This document shows, one piece after another, positions 1 through 7,340 of a stretch of 64,000 nt of DNA. A program made the position numbers and the translations under genes. Position 1 is the first letter of the stretch, and each line of letters starts with the position of its first letter. This DNA comes from Pseudomonas koreensis (GTDB lineage Bacteria > Pseudomonadota > Gammaproteobacteria > Pseudomonadales > Pseudomonadaceae), in assembly GCF_024169245.1 (NCBI RefSeq), contig NZ_JALJWP010000001.1, forward strand, positions 2,605,501 through 2,669,500, read 5' to 3'. Under the pieces are notes generated by a model. The model did not search any database. It was not told the DNA's origin and saw nothing but the letters and a program-made list of their open reading frames with translations.

Positions 1-2
1 AG

Positions 3-854
3 GATCTGGTGCTCACGGGCTACGTGTTCAAGGCGCCGATCCGTTATGACGGGCGGCAGATCAGTCTGACCATCGAAGGCAGTTCGAAAACCCAGGATCT
101 GGTCGATTGCGCCGCCCGCAACCTGCCCAGCCAATGGCAGCAACAACCGTTGCTGAGCATCGTCCGCGATCTGGCGAGCGAATATGGACTGTGGGTCGTC
201 AATGAAATCAGCGAAACCACTCGCCTGACCAAACACACCATCGTGCCGGGTGAAACGGTATTCCAGTCGATAGACCGATTGTTGTCGCTGCTGCGGGTGT
301 TTTCCACCGACAACGAGCTGGGCCAGTTGGTGTTGGCCAAACCCGGTACCGGCGGGCGCGCCAGCGATGCATTAGAGTTGGGAAAAAATATTCTGTCGGC
401 CAATGCGCCGATGGATTTCAGCCAGGTGTTCTCCGAGTACCGGGTGATCGGCCAGCAGAAAGGCTCGGATGCGAAAAGCGGCGCGGCGGTCAGCGAAGTC
501 GAATCGACGGCGGCGGATCTGAGCTTCAAACGCCGCCGCACCACGGTGATCAATGAAGGCACTCAACTGACCTTTGAGTTGGCGCAGCAGCGTGCCCAAT
601 GGGAAAGCGCGACCCGCATGGGCCGGGCGCAGACCACCACCTATCAGGTGCAGGGCTGGCGGCAGAGCAATGGTGATTTGTGGCGCCACAACACGCTGGT
701 CAAAGTCACCGATCCGGTGCTCGATTTCAATGGCGACATGCTGATCTCCAAAGTCACTTATTCGTTGTCGGCGCAGGGTTCGGTAACCACGTTGCAAGTG
801 GCACCGCCGCATACGTTTGATGCCAATCCCACACCTCCAAAAACATCCTCATAG
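3..854 (+). CDS. Mu gpP-like baseplate hub protein (5' partial)
   Basis: The reading frame is open from the first bases of the window and the GTG at 9 is an internal codon, so the gene starts upstream; about 283 codons are visible. The translation opens with DLVLTGYVFKA and continues with GSSKTQDLVDCAA, the pattern of Mu gpP / phage D-type tail proteins that form the hub of a contractile-tail baseplate. Mu gpP is longer, so roughly the first quarter is missing. It is followed in phage order by gp45-, gp46-, gp47- and gp48-like genes. A repeat pair, not another gene, separates it from the next gene. Confidence 0.8.
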   Translation, partial: DLVLTGYVFKAPIRYDGRQISLTIEGSSKTQDLVDCAARNLPSQWQQQPLLSIVRDLASEYGLWVVNEISETTRLTKHTIVPGETVFQSIDRLLSLLRVFSTDNELGQLVLAKPGTGGRASDALELGKNILSANAPMDFSQVFSEYRVIGQQKGSDAKSGAAVSEVESTAADLSFKRRRTTVINEGTQLTFELAQQRAQWESATRMGRAQTTTYQVQGWRQSNGDLWRHNTLVKVTDPVLDFNGDMLISKVTYSLSAQGSVTTLQVAPPHTFDANPTPPKTSS

Positions 855-860
855 GCCCGG

Positions 861-937
861 AAAAGATCGCAGCCTTCGGCAGCTCCTACAGGTGTACGCC
901 GATCTTATGTAGGAGCTGCCGAAGGCTGCGATCTTTT
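861..937. repeat. REP pair (TAGGAGCTGCCGAAGG family) inside the tail operon
   Basis: Two 30-base arms (861-890 and 908-937) are exact inverted copies around a short spacer, giving a long hairpin. The same family recurs at 16331, 42053 and 53771, with a variant at 37162. It lies between two baseplate genes that would be expected to be cotranscribed. Confidence 0.9.
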
Positions 938-968
938 GACCTCGGCCCGTTTCTTACGAGAACCAAGA

Positions 969-1478
969 ATGAGCCTACTGACACGCCTGCTGGCGCGCGG
1001 CACTGTCGTGCTCGCCAATTCGGCTTCGAAACTGCAATCGCTGCAAATGCGCCTCACCGCCGGTGAAGTCAACGACGACCTCGAACACTTCGAACCCTAC
1101 GGTTTTACCAGCCATCCGCTGGCTGGGGCCGAAGGGATCGTCACCTTCATCGGCGGTGACCGTTCCCACGCCATCGCCCTGGTCATTGCCGACCGCCGCT
1201 ATCGCTTGCAAGCACTCGCTGCCGGTGAAGTGGCGATCTACACCGACGAAGGCGACAGGATTCATTTCAAGCGCGGGCGGATCATCGACATCGAAACCGC
1301 CACGCTGAACATCCGCGCCAGTAGCGCGGTGAACTTCGATACACCGGTCATCAACCAGACCGGCAAGATCGTTTCCACGGGTGATCAACTGGCCGGCGGT
1401 ATCAGCCAGATCAAGCACGTCCATGTGGGCGTTCAGGCCGGTAATGGGCAGACCGGCGCACCGGCAGGAGGCCAATGA
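969..1478 (+). CDS. Baseplate assembly protein V (Mu gp45-like)
   Basis: This 169-residue protein matches the Mu gp45 / phage V family, the trimeric central-spike protein at the tip of contractile tails. Visible features are the N-terminal LLARGTVVLANSASKLQSLQ segment, an OB-fold-like middle (VTFIGGDRSHAIALVIADRRYR), and a C-terminal stretch (IDIETATLNIRASSAVNFDTP) of the beta-helical spike type ending in a HVHVGVQAG motif that may bind metal at the tip. ATG 969 is preferred over the in-frame ATG at 936 because 936 lies in the repeat-flanked leader and family members begin at MSLLTRLL. The stop overlaps the next gene. Confidence 0.8.
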   Translation: MSLLTRLLARGTVVLANSASKLQSLQMRLTAGEVNDDLEHFEPYGFTSHPLAGAEGIVTFIGGDRSHAIALVIADRRYRLQALAAGEVAIYTDEGDRIHFKRGRIIDIETATLNIRASSAVNFDTPVINQTGKIVSTGDQLAGGISQIKHVHVGVQAGNGQTGAPAGGQ

Positions 1479-1876
1479 TGCTCATCAGCCAGAATCTCCA
1501 CGCCGCACTGACCCGCGCCGTGCTCATCAGTCTGTTCACCTGGCGCCGCGCCGCCGATGACGACGCCCTCGATGACGAAGAGCGCTTCGGCTGGTGGGGC
1601 GACAGTTTTCCCACCGTGGCCGACGATCGCATCGGCTCGCGGCTGTGGCTGTTGCGCCGGGTCAAGCTGACCCGGCAGACGCAAATGGACGCCGAGTTCT
1701 ATGCCCGTGAAGCCCTGCAGTGGCTGCTCGACGACGGCCACTGCAGCGCCATCGACATCATCAGCGAACGCCTCGACGCCCAGCGCCTGAACCTGCGCAC
1801 GGTCCTGACCCTGGCCGACGGCGAGCGTCTGGACATCAACCCCGATAACAGTTGGCAGGTGATCTATGCCGTTTGA
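1475..1876 (+). CDS. Baseplate wedge protein (Mu gp46-like)
   Basis: A 133-residue protein of the Mu gp46 family, a small baseplate component related to phage W / T4 gp25. The segment FGWWGDSFPTVADDRIGSRLWLLRR is typical of gp46. The C-terminal half (DDGHCSAIDIISERLDAQRL) fits the family. The start overlaps the preceding stop in an ATGA arrangement and a GGAGG-like site lies just upstream, so translation is probably coupled; the ATG at 1478 is an equally possible start. Its end overlaps gp47 by 11 bases. Confidence 0.8.
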   Translation: MMLISQNLHAALTRAVLISLFTWRRAADDDALDDEERFGWWGDSFPTVADDRIGSRLWLLRRVKLTRQTQMDAEFYAREALQWLLDDGHCSAIDIISERLDAQRLNLRTVLTLADGERLDINPDNSWQVIYAV

Positions 1877-2912
1877 AACCCCTTCGCTGCCGGTGCTGAT
1901 CAAGCGCACCCAAAGTGACCTGGCCGGCGATTCGCTGCGCCAGTCCGATGCGCAAGTGCTCGCTCGTACTCTTGGCGGTGCTGCTTATGGCTTGTACGGT
2001 TATCTCGACTGGATCGCCGAGCAGATCCTGCCCGACAAGGCCGATGAGGCGACCCTTGAACGTATCGCCGCACTGCGCCTGAACCAGCCGCGCAAAGCCG
2101 CGCAAGTGGCTACCGGCAGCGTCAGTTTTACCGCCACTCCCGGCGCTGTGCTCGATATCGACACGCTGCTGCAAGCGAACGATGGCCGCACTTATAAAGT
2201 CACCACCGCGCGCACCACGGTCAATGGCAGCAACAGCACCACGATTGCGGCGCTGGAGGCCGGCAGCCTCGGCAACGCTGATGCCGGTCTGACGCTGACC
2301 CCGGTGCAACCGATTGCCGGGATTGTCGGCAACAGCTTCGTGGTGCTGGCGCCGGGCCTCAGCGGTGGCGTGGCCCGCGAAAGCCTCGAGTCACTGCGCT
2401 CGCGGGTCATCCGTTCCTACCGCGTGATTCCCCACGGTGGCGCGGCCAGCGATTACGAAACCTGGGCACTGGAAGTGCCGGGTGTGACGCGGGCGTGGTG
2501 TCGTGGTGGCTTGCTCGGTCCGGGCACGGTGACCGTGTTCATCATGCGCGACGACGACCCGCAACCGGTGCCCAACGATGAGCAACTGGCAGAGGTTCAG
2601 GATTACCTCGAACCGCTGCGCCCGGTCACCGCCCAGGTGCAAGTGCAGCGACCGGTGCAAGTGCCGGTGGTGTATCGCTTCAAGAGCGTCAATCCGGACA
2701 CCACCGCCGTGCGCGCCGCCGTCGAAGCGCAGTTGCGCGATCTGCACAACCGCGAGGCCGATCTGGGTGTGCCGTTGCTGATCAGCCATATCCGCGAAGC
2801 CATCAGCAGCGCTGGCGGTGAGTACGATCACACGCTGACCGCGCCAGCCGCTGACGTGCCGGCCGGGCAGAGCGAACTGCTCACCTTCGGAGGCTGCGTA
2901 TGGGGGGCATAA
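1866..2912 (+). CDS. Baseplate J-like protein (Mu gp47-like)
   Basis: A 348-residue homologue of Mu gp47 / phage J, a wedge protein linking hub and fibres in contractile baseplates. Recognisable features are the N-terminal MPFETPSLPVLIKRTQSDL, the central VTGSVSF-type beta region with ATPGAVLDIDTLLQANDGRTY, and the family signature GGVARESLESLRSRVI followed by PGVTRAW. Length and position between gp46- and gp48-like genes fit. It overlaps both neighbours by about a dozen bases, so the block is one translation-coupled operon. Confidence 0.88.
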   Translation: MPFETPSLPVLIKRTQSDLAGDSLRQSDAQVLARTLGGAAYGLYGYLDWIAEQILPDKADEATLERIAALRLNQPRKAAQVATGSVSFTATPGAVLDIDTLLQANDGRTYKVTTARTTVNGSNSTTIAALEAGSLGNADAGLTLTPVQPIAGIVGNSFVVLAPGLSGGVARESLESLRSRVIRSYRVIPHGGAASDYETWALEVPGVTRAWCRGGLLGPGTVTVFIMRDDDPQPVPNDEQLAEVQDYLEPLRPVTAQVQVQRPVQVPVVYRFKSVNPDTTAVRAAVEAQLRDLHNREADLGVPLLISHIREAISSAGGEYDHTLTAPAADVPAGQSELLTFGGCVWGA

Positions 2913-3499
2913 GAACCGCCGCGCAATACCAGGCGCAATTGCGCGCCTTGCTGCCCAGCGGCCCGGCGTGGGACCCGGAACGGGTACCGGAGCTCGAAGA
3001 AGTGCTCGAAGGTGTCGCCGTCGAACTGGCGCGCCTTGATGCCCGCGCCGCCGACCTGCTCAACGAAATGGACCCGGCCGGCGTCAGCGAACTGGTGCCC
3101 GACTGGGAACGCGTCATGCAACTACCCGACCCGTGTCTGGGCGCCACACCGCTGTTCGACGACCGCCGCCTGGCCGTACGCCGCCGTCTGCTCGCAGTCG
3201 GCAGCCAGGCCGTCGGCTACTACCTCGACATCGCCAAAAGCCAGGGTTACCCCAACGCCAGCATCACCGAACACGAAGCGCCGCGCATGGGCCGCGCCCG
3301 TTTCGGCTCAGCCCATTGGGGCACCTGGGAAGCGCAGTTCATGTGGACGCTCAACACCGGCGGCCGGCTGCTGCTCGGCCGGCGTTATGGCGCTAGTTAT
3401 TGGGGGGAGCGCTTCGGCGTCAACCCGGGCTCGGCACTGGAGTGCCTGATCCATCGCAGTGCGCCGGCGCATACCAAGGTGCACATCAATTATGACTAG
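2900..3499 (+). CDS. Tail protein of the gp48/YmfQ (phage I-like) family
   Basis: A 199-residue protein of the YmfQ / DUF2313 family (Mu gp48), a baseplate periphery protein needed for fibre attachment. The opening RTAAQYQAQLRALLPSGPAW is the family's characteristic N terminus, and the protein ends in the usual ALECLIHRSAPAHTKVHINYD. ATG 2900 is preceded by CGGAGG and overlaps the gp47 stop. The next gene is the first tail fibre, the expected order in Mu-like phages and R-type tailocins. Confidence 0.85.
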   Translation: MGGIRTAAQYQAQLRALLPSGPAWDPERVPELEEVLEGVAVELARLDARAADLLNEMDPAGVSELVPDWERVMQLPDPCLGATPLFDDRRLAVRRRLLAVGSQAVGYYLDIAKSQGYPNASITEHEAPRMGRARFGSAHWGTWEAQFMWTLNTGGRLLLGRRYGASYWGERFGVNPGSALECLIHRSAPAHTKVHINYD

Positions 3500-3512
3500 G
3501 GAGGAATGAGGG

Positions 3513-4670
3513 ATGGATTATCCGAATAGTGTGCCCAGTGCCGGACTGGTGAATGGCAGGTTTGTCGACGAGAACCCCATGACAGGGACGCCGGGGTCGT
3601 TGATTCCAGCGGACTGGGGCAACGGGGTTACCCAGGAAATTCTCAACGTGATCAAGGCGGCAGACCTGACGCCGGACGAGAAAAAATACGATCAGTTGTT
3701 GCAGGCGATCCAATCGGTGACGGCCAAGGGCTGGAACCAGGATTTGGCGCTGCCGTTGGCTGCTTTGCCTTTACCTACAGTTGCCACCGCCGATGCACGT
3801 CTGCCGGTCAGTCCGGCTGCGGCCTCAACCAGTGGCGGCCGGGTTTCGATCGCAGCGGGAACCTTTATCAGTCTCGGTCAGGAAGTAGTGGCCGGCCAAC
3901 TCGGACGTTCGCGCACCTTTGTGACGGCGGCGTGGAGCAGCGCGGACCTGCTGCCCAGCAGCCATTACTTTCTGCGAGCGCAAGTTGTCGCAGGCGTACT
4001 GACGTTCTACACGCAACGCGGTGGCATTCATGACGTGGTGCCTGACTCGCTGAAAGGCACGGTCAACGGCGCTGCCGGCGGCGGTTTTCAGTCCACGCCT
4101 CTGGACATGTGCCTTGCGTGGGTAATAACCGGAGCACCCGGTTCGGTGCCGGTTGTGCGGACCATATACAACCGCGCACGTTTGACCTGGACGCAAACGG
4201 TAAACGGTACCGGCGCAATATTTTTACCGCTCGACCCGCATGCGCGTGCGGCGCGACTGGTCGCCGGTAACCCGACGCCGTCGTCGACGGCGGTCACCTC
4301 AGTCGCCTTTCCATCCACCGATTGGGCAGGAGGCAACTACTGCTTCCTGTCGCCGATCCTGACGGGCAGTTCGAACAACCCGGGAGGATGGAACCCGGCA
4401 ACGGTTTCACCGTGCGTATTGTTCACCAACAACATCGTCAATGACGTCACGGTTTCGACTCTGGCAGCCAGTTTCGACCATGCCAATTTGCGCTCGCTGT
4501 GGCAGTGCTATCAGGCCGAACACAACCTGGGCCAATCGAATGCCGACAGCGATGAGCTATTGCTGAGCATGGGTATCAAAACCCATCCACTCACAGATTA
4601 CAGCGTGGGAATTGCCATCAACTTTTCCGACGCGGTGAACGTACAGTTTTCGTGGGAGCTTATTCGATGA
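3513..4670 (+). CDS. Tail fibre protein 1 (receptor-binding)
   Basis: A 385-residue fibre. The first 60 or so residues (MDYPNSVPSAGLVNGRFVDE, then GSLIPADWGNGVTQEIL) are the conserved baseplate-anchoring domain of Pseudomonas Mu-like fibres and are about three-quarters identical, by my count, to the start of the second fibre at 5321. The rest is unrelated to fibre 2 and I do not recognise its C-terminal fold; it is presumably the part contacting the target cell. A strong site (AGGGAGGAATGAGGG) precedes ATG 3513. The stop overlaps the next gene, its likely partner. Confidence 0.8.
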   Translation: MDYPNSVPSAGLVNGRFVDENPMTGTPGSLIPADWGNGVTQEILNVIKAADLTPDEKKYDQLLQAIQSVTAKGWNQDLALPLAALPLPTVATADARLPVSPAAASTSGGRVSIAAGTFISLGQEVVAGQLGRSRTFVTAAWSSADLLPSSHYFLRAQVVAGVLTFYTQRGGIHDVVPDSLKGTVNGAAGGGFQSTPLDMCLAWVITGAPGSVPVVRTIYNRARLTWTQTVNGTGAIFLPLDPHARAARLVAGNPTPSSTAVTSVAFPSTDWAGGNYCFLSPILTGSSNNPGGWNPATVSPCVLFTNNIVNDVTVSTLAASFDHANLRSLWQCYQAEHNLGQSNADSDELLLSMGIKTHPLTDYSVGIAINFSDAVNVQFSWELIR

Positions 4671-5182
4671 TCGTTATTCAGGAACTCCATCAGTGCGACG
4701 GTGAGTTGCGCCTGCCGCAACCGTCGGCTGCGCACGAGTGGGATGGGCAGAGCTGGATTTTCGATGCAGACAAGCAGATTGCGCTGGATCTGCAGGAAGC
4801 CGAACGCCTCTGCACCAAGGTTGACGCCACTGCCGACAGCGCTCGCATCGCACTGGCAGGCGACCCGCTCAAAGCCATGGAGTACGCACAGGCAGCCGCA
4901 GACGCTCAGGCTTTCAGCGACGCCGGATACCCGAAAAAGGAAGTGCCACTTTCGGTCGCAGCGTGGGTTGCCAAAGGGCGCAGCGCCAAACAGGCCGCCG
5001 AGCAGATTTTGAGCAAGGCCGATCAACTGACCGACCGTTTGCTGACCCTGCGGACTCTGCGCCTGAAAGCCAAAGCGCACATTCGCGCGCAGGCTGCCAA
5101 GGGCAAGATGGATCTGGCGCGCAGCGCGAGTGAAGAAGCTTTGGTCGCCATTCGCGAATGGGACAACGGTCCATCCAGCTAA
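4667..5182 (+). CDS. Tail-fibre-associated protein, possible assembly chaperone
   Basis: This 171-residue protein starts at ATG 4667, overlapping the fibre 1 stop as ATGA, so the two are probably translated together. The middle is helical and Ala-rich (AEQILSKADQLTDRLLTLRTLRLKAKAHIRAQ), suggesting a coiled coil. N-terminal text (LRLPQPSAAHEWDGQSWIFD) resembles the W-D-G motif of tail-fibre assembly proteins of the DUF4376 type, where a residue-counting tail follows. The chaperone role is inferred from position directly behind fibre 1; a structural tail subunit is possible. A terminator follows at 5212. Confidence 0.55.
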   Translation: MIVIQELHQCDGELRLPQPSAAHEWDGQSWIFDADKQIALDLQEAERLCTKVDATADSARIALAGDPLKAMEYAQAAADAQAFSDAGYPKKEVPLSVAAWVAKGRSAKQAAEQILSKADQLTDRLLTLRTLRLKAKAHIRAQAAKGKMDLARSASEEALVAIREWDNGPSS

Positions 5183-5211
5183 ATCAGAACCCTCCGCTCT
5201 GCGTCACCCAC

Positions 5212-5240
5212 GCCCACTTCGATGTGGGCTTTTTATTTTC
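5212..5240 (+). terminator. Terminator-like hairpin between the two fibre modules
   Basis: GCCCAC (5212-5217) pairs with GTGGGC (5224-5229) around a TTCGAT loop and is followed by TTTTTATTTT. The stem is short but GC-rich and placed 30 bases after the stop of the first fibre module. It could set the ratio of fibre 1 to fibre 2. Confidence 0.6.
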
Positions 5241-5320
5241 TGAAAACAGAGCGTGAACAGGTAGGCGAAGATCGTTTTGCCGATGCCAGTCATTTGTGAC
5301 TTCAAAGGAACGAATATTCT

Positions 5321-6214
5321 ATGGATTATCCAAAAAGTGTCCCCAGCGCCGGGCTGGTGGATGGCAAGTTTGTTGATGAAGACCCGCTGAGCGGCAAACC
5401 GGGATCGTTGATCCCGGCGAGTTGGGGCAATGGTGTCACCCAGGAAATTCTGGGGGTTGTACAAGCTGGCGGGTTGACGCCGAGTGAAGCGTCCAACACG
5501 CAATTGCTGGGTGCACTTCGCAGTACCGAGTTGTTCAAGACTGCCGCGCCTTTCGATGTCAGTCGTTCGGCGGCGACATGCGAATTTGTCCAGCGGGCGC
5601 TTGGCAATTATTCGGGGGCGCGCGACATCACGGTCAGTACGCAACTGACTCTCGCTGATCTGGGCTGGTCGTTGGGGCTGGGCGGTAATTCGCCTTACAC
5701 CGTCACCTTGCCGAACATCGACACGGTTCCAATCGGCGCAGTCATCGCACTTCATTGCCGCAGCAACGCCCCCGTCACCATTGCTCACCCTGGCGCAGCA
5801 AAAATAAGCCCGCAAGGGGCTTTATTTAATTCGATTGTGATCAACAGTGGCGAGAGCGCCACCCTCGTTAGGGAAAGTGGAGCCTGGGCGGTCCACGGCA
5901 CGGCGAGCCTTAAATATGCCGCGCTGTTTTCTGGTTTGGCGAGTAACCCTGGGTATCAGAAGCACGCCAGTGGAAACATTGATCAGTGGGGATTCGGCAC
6001 TACAGATGCCAACGGAGAATTGTGGGTGAATTTCCCTATGTCCTTCCCGAATGGTTTTTTCTCATGTGTCGCCAACCATGCCGGTGGCGACGCGGCCATC
6101 GTGATTGTTGTCGGAGGCACCGCCACCAAGCAAGGCGTTCGCTTGAAAGTGCGCAACGCGGTCAACCAGCCTGGCGCTGGCTGGACCGTGTTCTATTTTG
6201 CCAAGGGGTATTAA
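5321..6214 (+). CDS. Tail fibre protein 2, gp53-like C-terminal domain
   Basis: A 297-residue fibre sharing the N-terminal anchor of fibre 1 (MDYPKSVPSAGLVDGKFVDE, WGNGVTQEIL) but with a different body. The final 85 residues (NIDQWGFGTT...FPMSFPNGFFSCVAN...GWTVFYFAKGY) have the pattern of the gp53-like C-terminal domain of phage tail fibres, a receptor-binding fold. The two fibres therefore probably dock at the same site with different tips, widening host range. AAAGGAACGAAT precedes ATG 5321. The next gene follows without a gap. Confidence 0.82.
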   Translation: MDYPKSVPSAGLVDGKFVDEDPLSGKPGSLIPASWGNGVTQEILGVVQAGGLTPSEASNTQLLGALRSTELFKTAAPFDVSRSAATCEFVQRALGNYSGARDITVSTQLTLADLGWSLGLGGNSPYTVTLPNIDTVPIGAVIALHCRSNAPVTIAHPGAAKISPQGALFNSIVINSGESATLVRESGAWAVHGTASLKYAALFSGLASNPGYQKHASGNIDQWGFGTTDANGELWVNFPMSFPNGFFSCVANHAGGDAAIVIVVGGTATKQGVRLKVRNAVNQPGAGWTVFYFAKGY

Positions 6215-6661
6215 ATGAATACTTTCAACGTTTTGTTCAGCGCCAGTACCCGAGGGGTATATGTACCGGGTATCAACTCATCGGACATTCCGGGCGACGT
6301 CATTGAAATTCCTCAGGCCTATTGGATCTCGCTGCTCCAGCAATTGGCGGTCACTTCCAAAGTCATTGGAGTGCATGAGGAAACCGGTTATCCGGTTGCA
6401 ATCGATCCGCCACCGCCTTCGGTAGAAAAGGCGGCGGAGGCTGAGCGCGATTGGCGTAACTCACAACTGGCAGCCACCGATGGCATGGTTGCACGCGACC
6501 GCGATGAATTGGAGGACGGCGGTGGCACGACGCTAACCACCGGACAATATGCCGAACTGCAAGCCTATCGACGTGAACTACGCGACTGGCCGCAAGGGTC
6601 TTTCTTCCCGTTCAGCGAGCATCGCCCGGTAGCGCCGCGCTGGTTGGCGGCGGCACTCTGA
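6215..6661 (+). CDS. Tail fibre assembly chaperone
   Basis: A 148-residue protein of the caudoviral tail-fibre-assembly family. It starts immediately after the fibre 2 stop. The N-terminal beta-rich part (FSASTRGVYVPGINSSDIP) and the C-terminal segment (AERDWRNSQLAATDGMVARDRDELE...YAELQAYRRELRDWPQ) are characteristic: the RDWRNxxLxxTDxxVxRxRDE and YRxxLRDWPQ patterns occur in most members. It is expected to help fold and attach fibre 2. The ending FPFSEHRPVAPRWLAAAL also fits. Confidence 0.85.
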   Translation: MNTFNVLFSASTRGVYVPGINSSDIPGDVIEIPQAYWISLLQQLAVTSKVIGVHEETGYPVAIDPPPPSVEKAAEAERDWRNSQLAATDGMVARDRDELEDGGGTTLTTGQYAELQAYRRELRDWPQGSFFPFSEHRPVAPRWLAAAL

Positions 6662-6773
6662 CCCGCGTTCCTTCACGAAGACGTTTGCGGAAAACTCTGG
6701 AAAGAAATGGCTGGCAGGCATCAGCCGCCAGCCGTGATTCAATCGGGGCAACATCCAGGGAGGATCAAGCAGC

Positions 6774-7340
6774 ATGCAAATAACTGAAAAACACCTTATC
6801 GACATCATGCCCAACGCCCGCTCCCAAGCGGGCGTTTTTGTTTCGCCACTCAACGCCGCCATGGCCAGGCAACGCATCGATACGCCCAAGCGCATCGCTG
6901 CGTTTCTGGCACAGGTCGGTCACGAGTCGGGTCAATTGCGTTACGTACGCGAACTGGGCAACAACCAATACCTGAGCAAATACGACACCGGCACTCTGGC
7001 GCTGCGTCTGGGCAATACACCCGAGGCGGACGGCGACGGGCAAAAATACCGGGGGCGAGGGCTCATACAAATCACCGGTCGCGCCAACTATCGCCAATGC
7101 AGCCTCGGGTTGTTTGGCGATGAGCGCCTGTTGGCGTTGCCCGAGTTGCTCGAGCAACCGCAATGGGCTGCCGAATCGGCGGCATGGTTCTGGGCGCAGA
7201 AGGGCCTGAATGAACTGGCCGACGCGGACCAGCTCAACACCATCACCCGGCGAATCAACGGCGGGTTGAATGGCTTGCAGGATCGTCTGGAAATCTGGGC
7301 GCGGGCGAGGGCGGTGCTATGTCCGGCTCCTGGCGGGTGA
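6774..7340 (+). CDS. Endolysin, glycoside hydrolase family 19 (chitinase-like)
   Basis: A 188-residue lysozyme-like enzyme of the GH19 chitinase fold used as endolysin in Pseudomonas phages and tailocins, expected to cut peptidoglycan glycan strands at lysis. Diagnostic segments are the N-terminal MQITEKHLIDIMPNARSQAG, then FLAQVGHESGQL (catalytic Glu region), YRGRGLIQITGRANY and the C-terminal ITRRINGGLNGLQDR. No signal peptide is seen, so it needs a holin, which is not visible here. GGGAGG precedes the ATG. A perfect terminator-like hairpin lies within codons 14-24. The end overlaps Rz by 22 bases. Confidence 0.88.
   Translation: MQITEKHLIDIMPNARSQAGVFVSPLNAAMARQRIDTPKRIAAFLAQVGHESGQLRYVRELGNNQYLSKYDTGTLALRLGNTPEADGDGQKYRGRGLIQITGRANYRQCSLGLFGDERLLALPELLEQPQWAAESAAWFWAQKGLNELADADQLNTITRRINGGLNGLQDRLEIWARARAVLCPAPGG
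6813..6843 (+). terminator. Intrinsic-terminator-like hairpin inside the endolysin gene
   Basis: AACGCCCGCT (6813-6822) and AGCGGGCGTT (6827-6836) form a perfect 10-bp stem with a CCCA loop, continued by T-rich sequence to 6843. Form and orientation match an intrinsic terminator, yet it lies about 40 bases into the coding sequence. It could attenuate lysis-gene expression. Confidence 0.6.

Noticed and set aside
3513..4670. Fibre 1 as a frameshifted or truncated version of fibre 2
   Set aside because: Its frame is intact to a coupled downstream gene and its C-terminal part is unrelated to, not degraded from, fibre 2.
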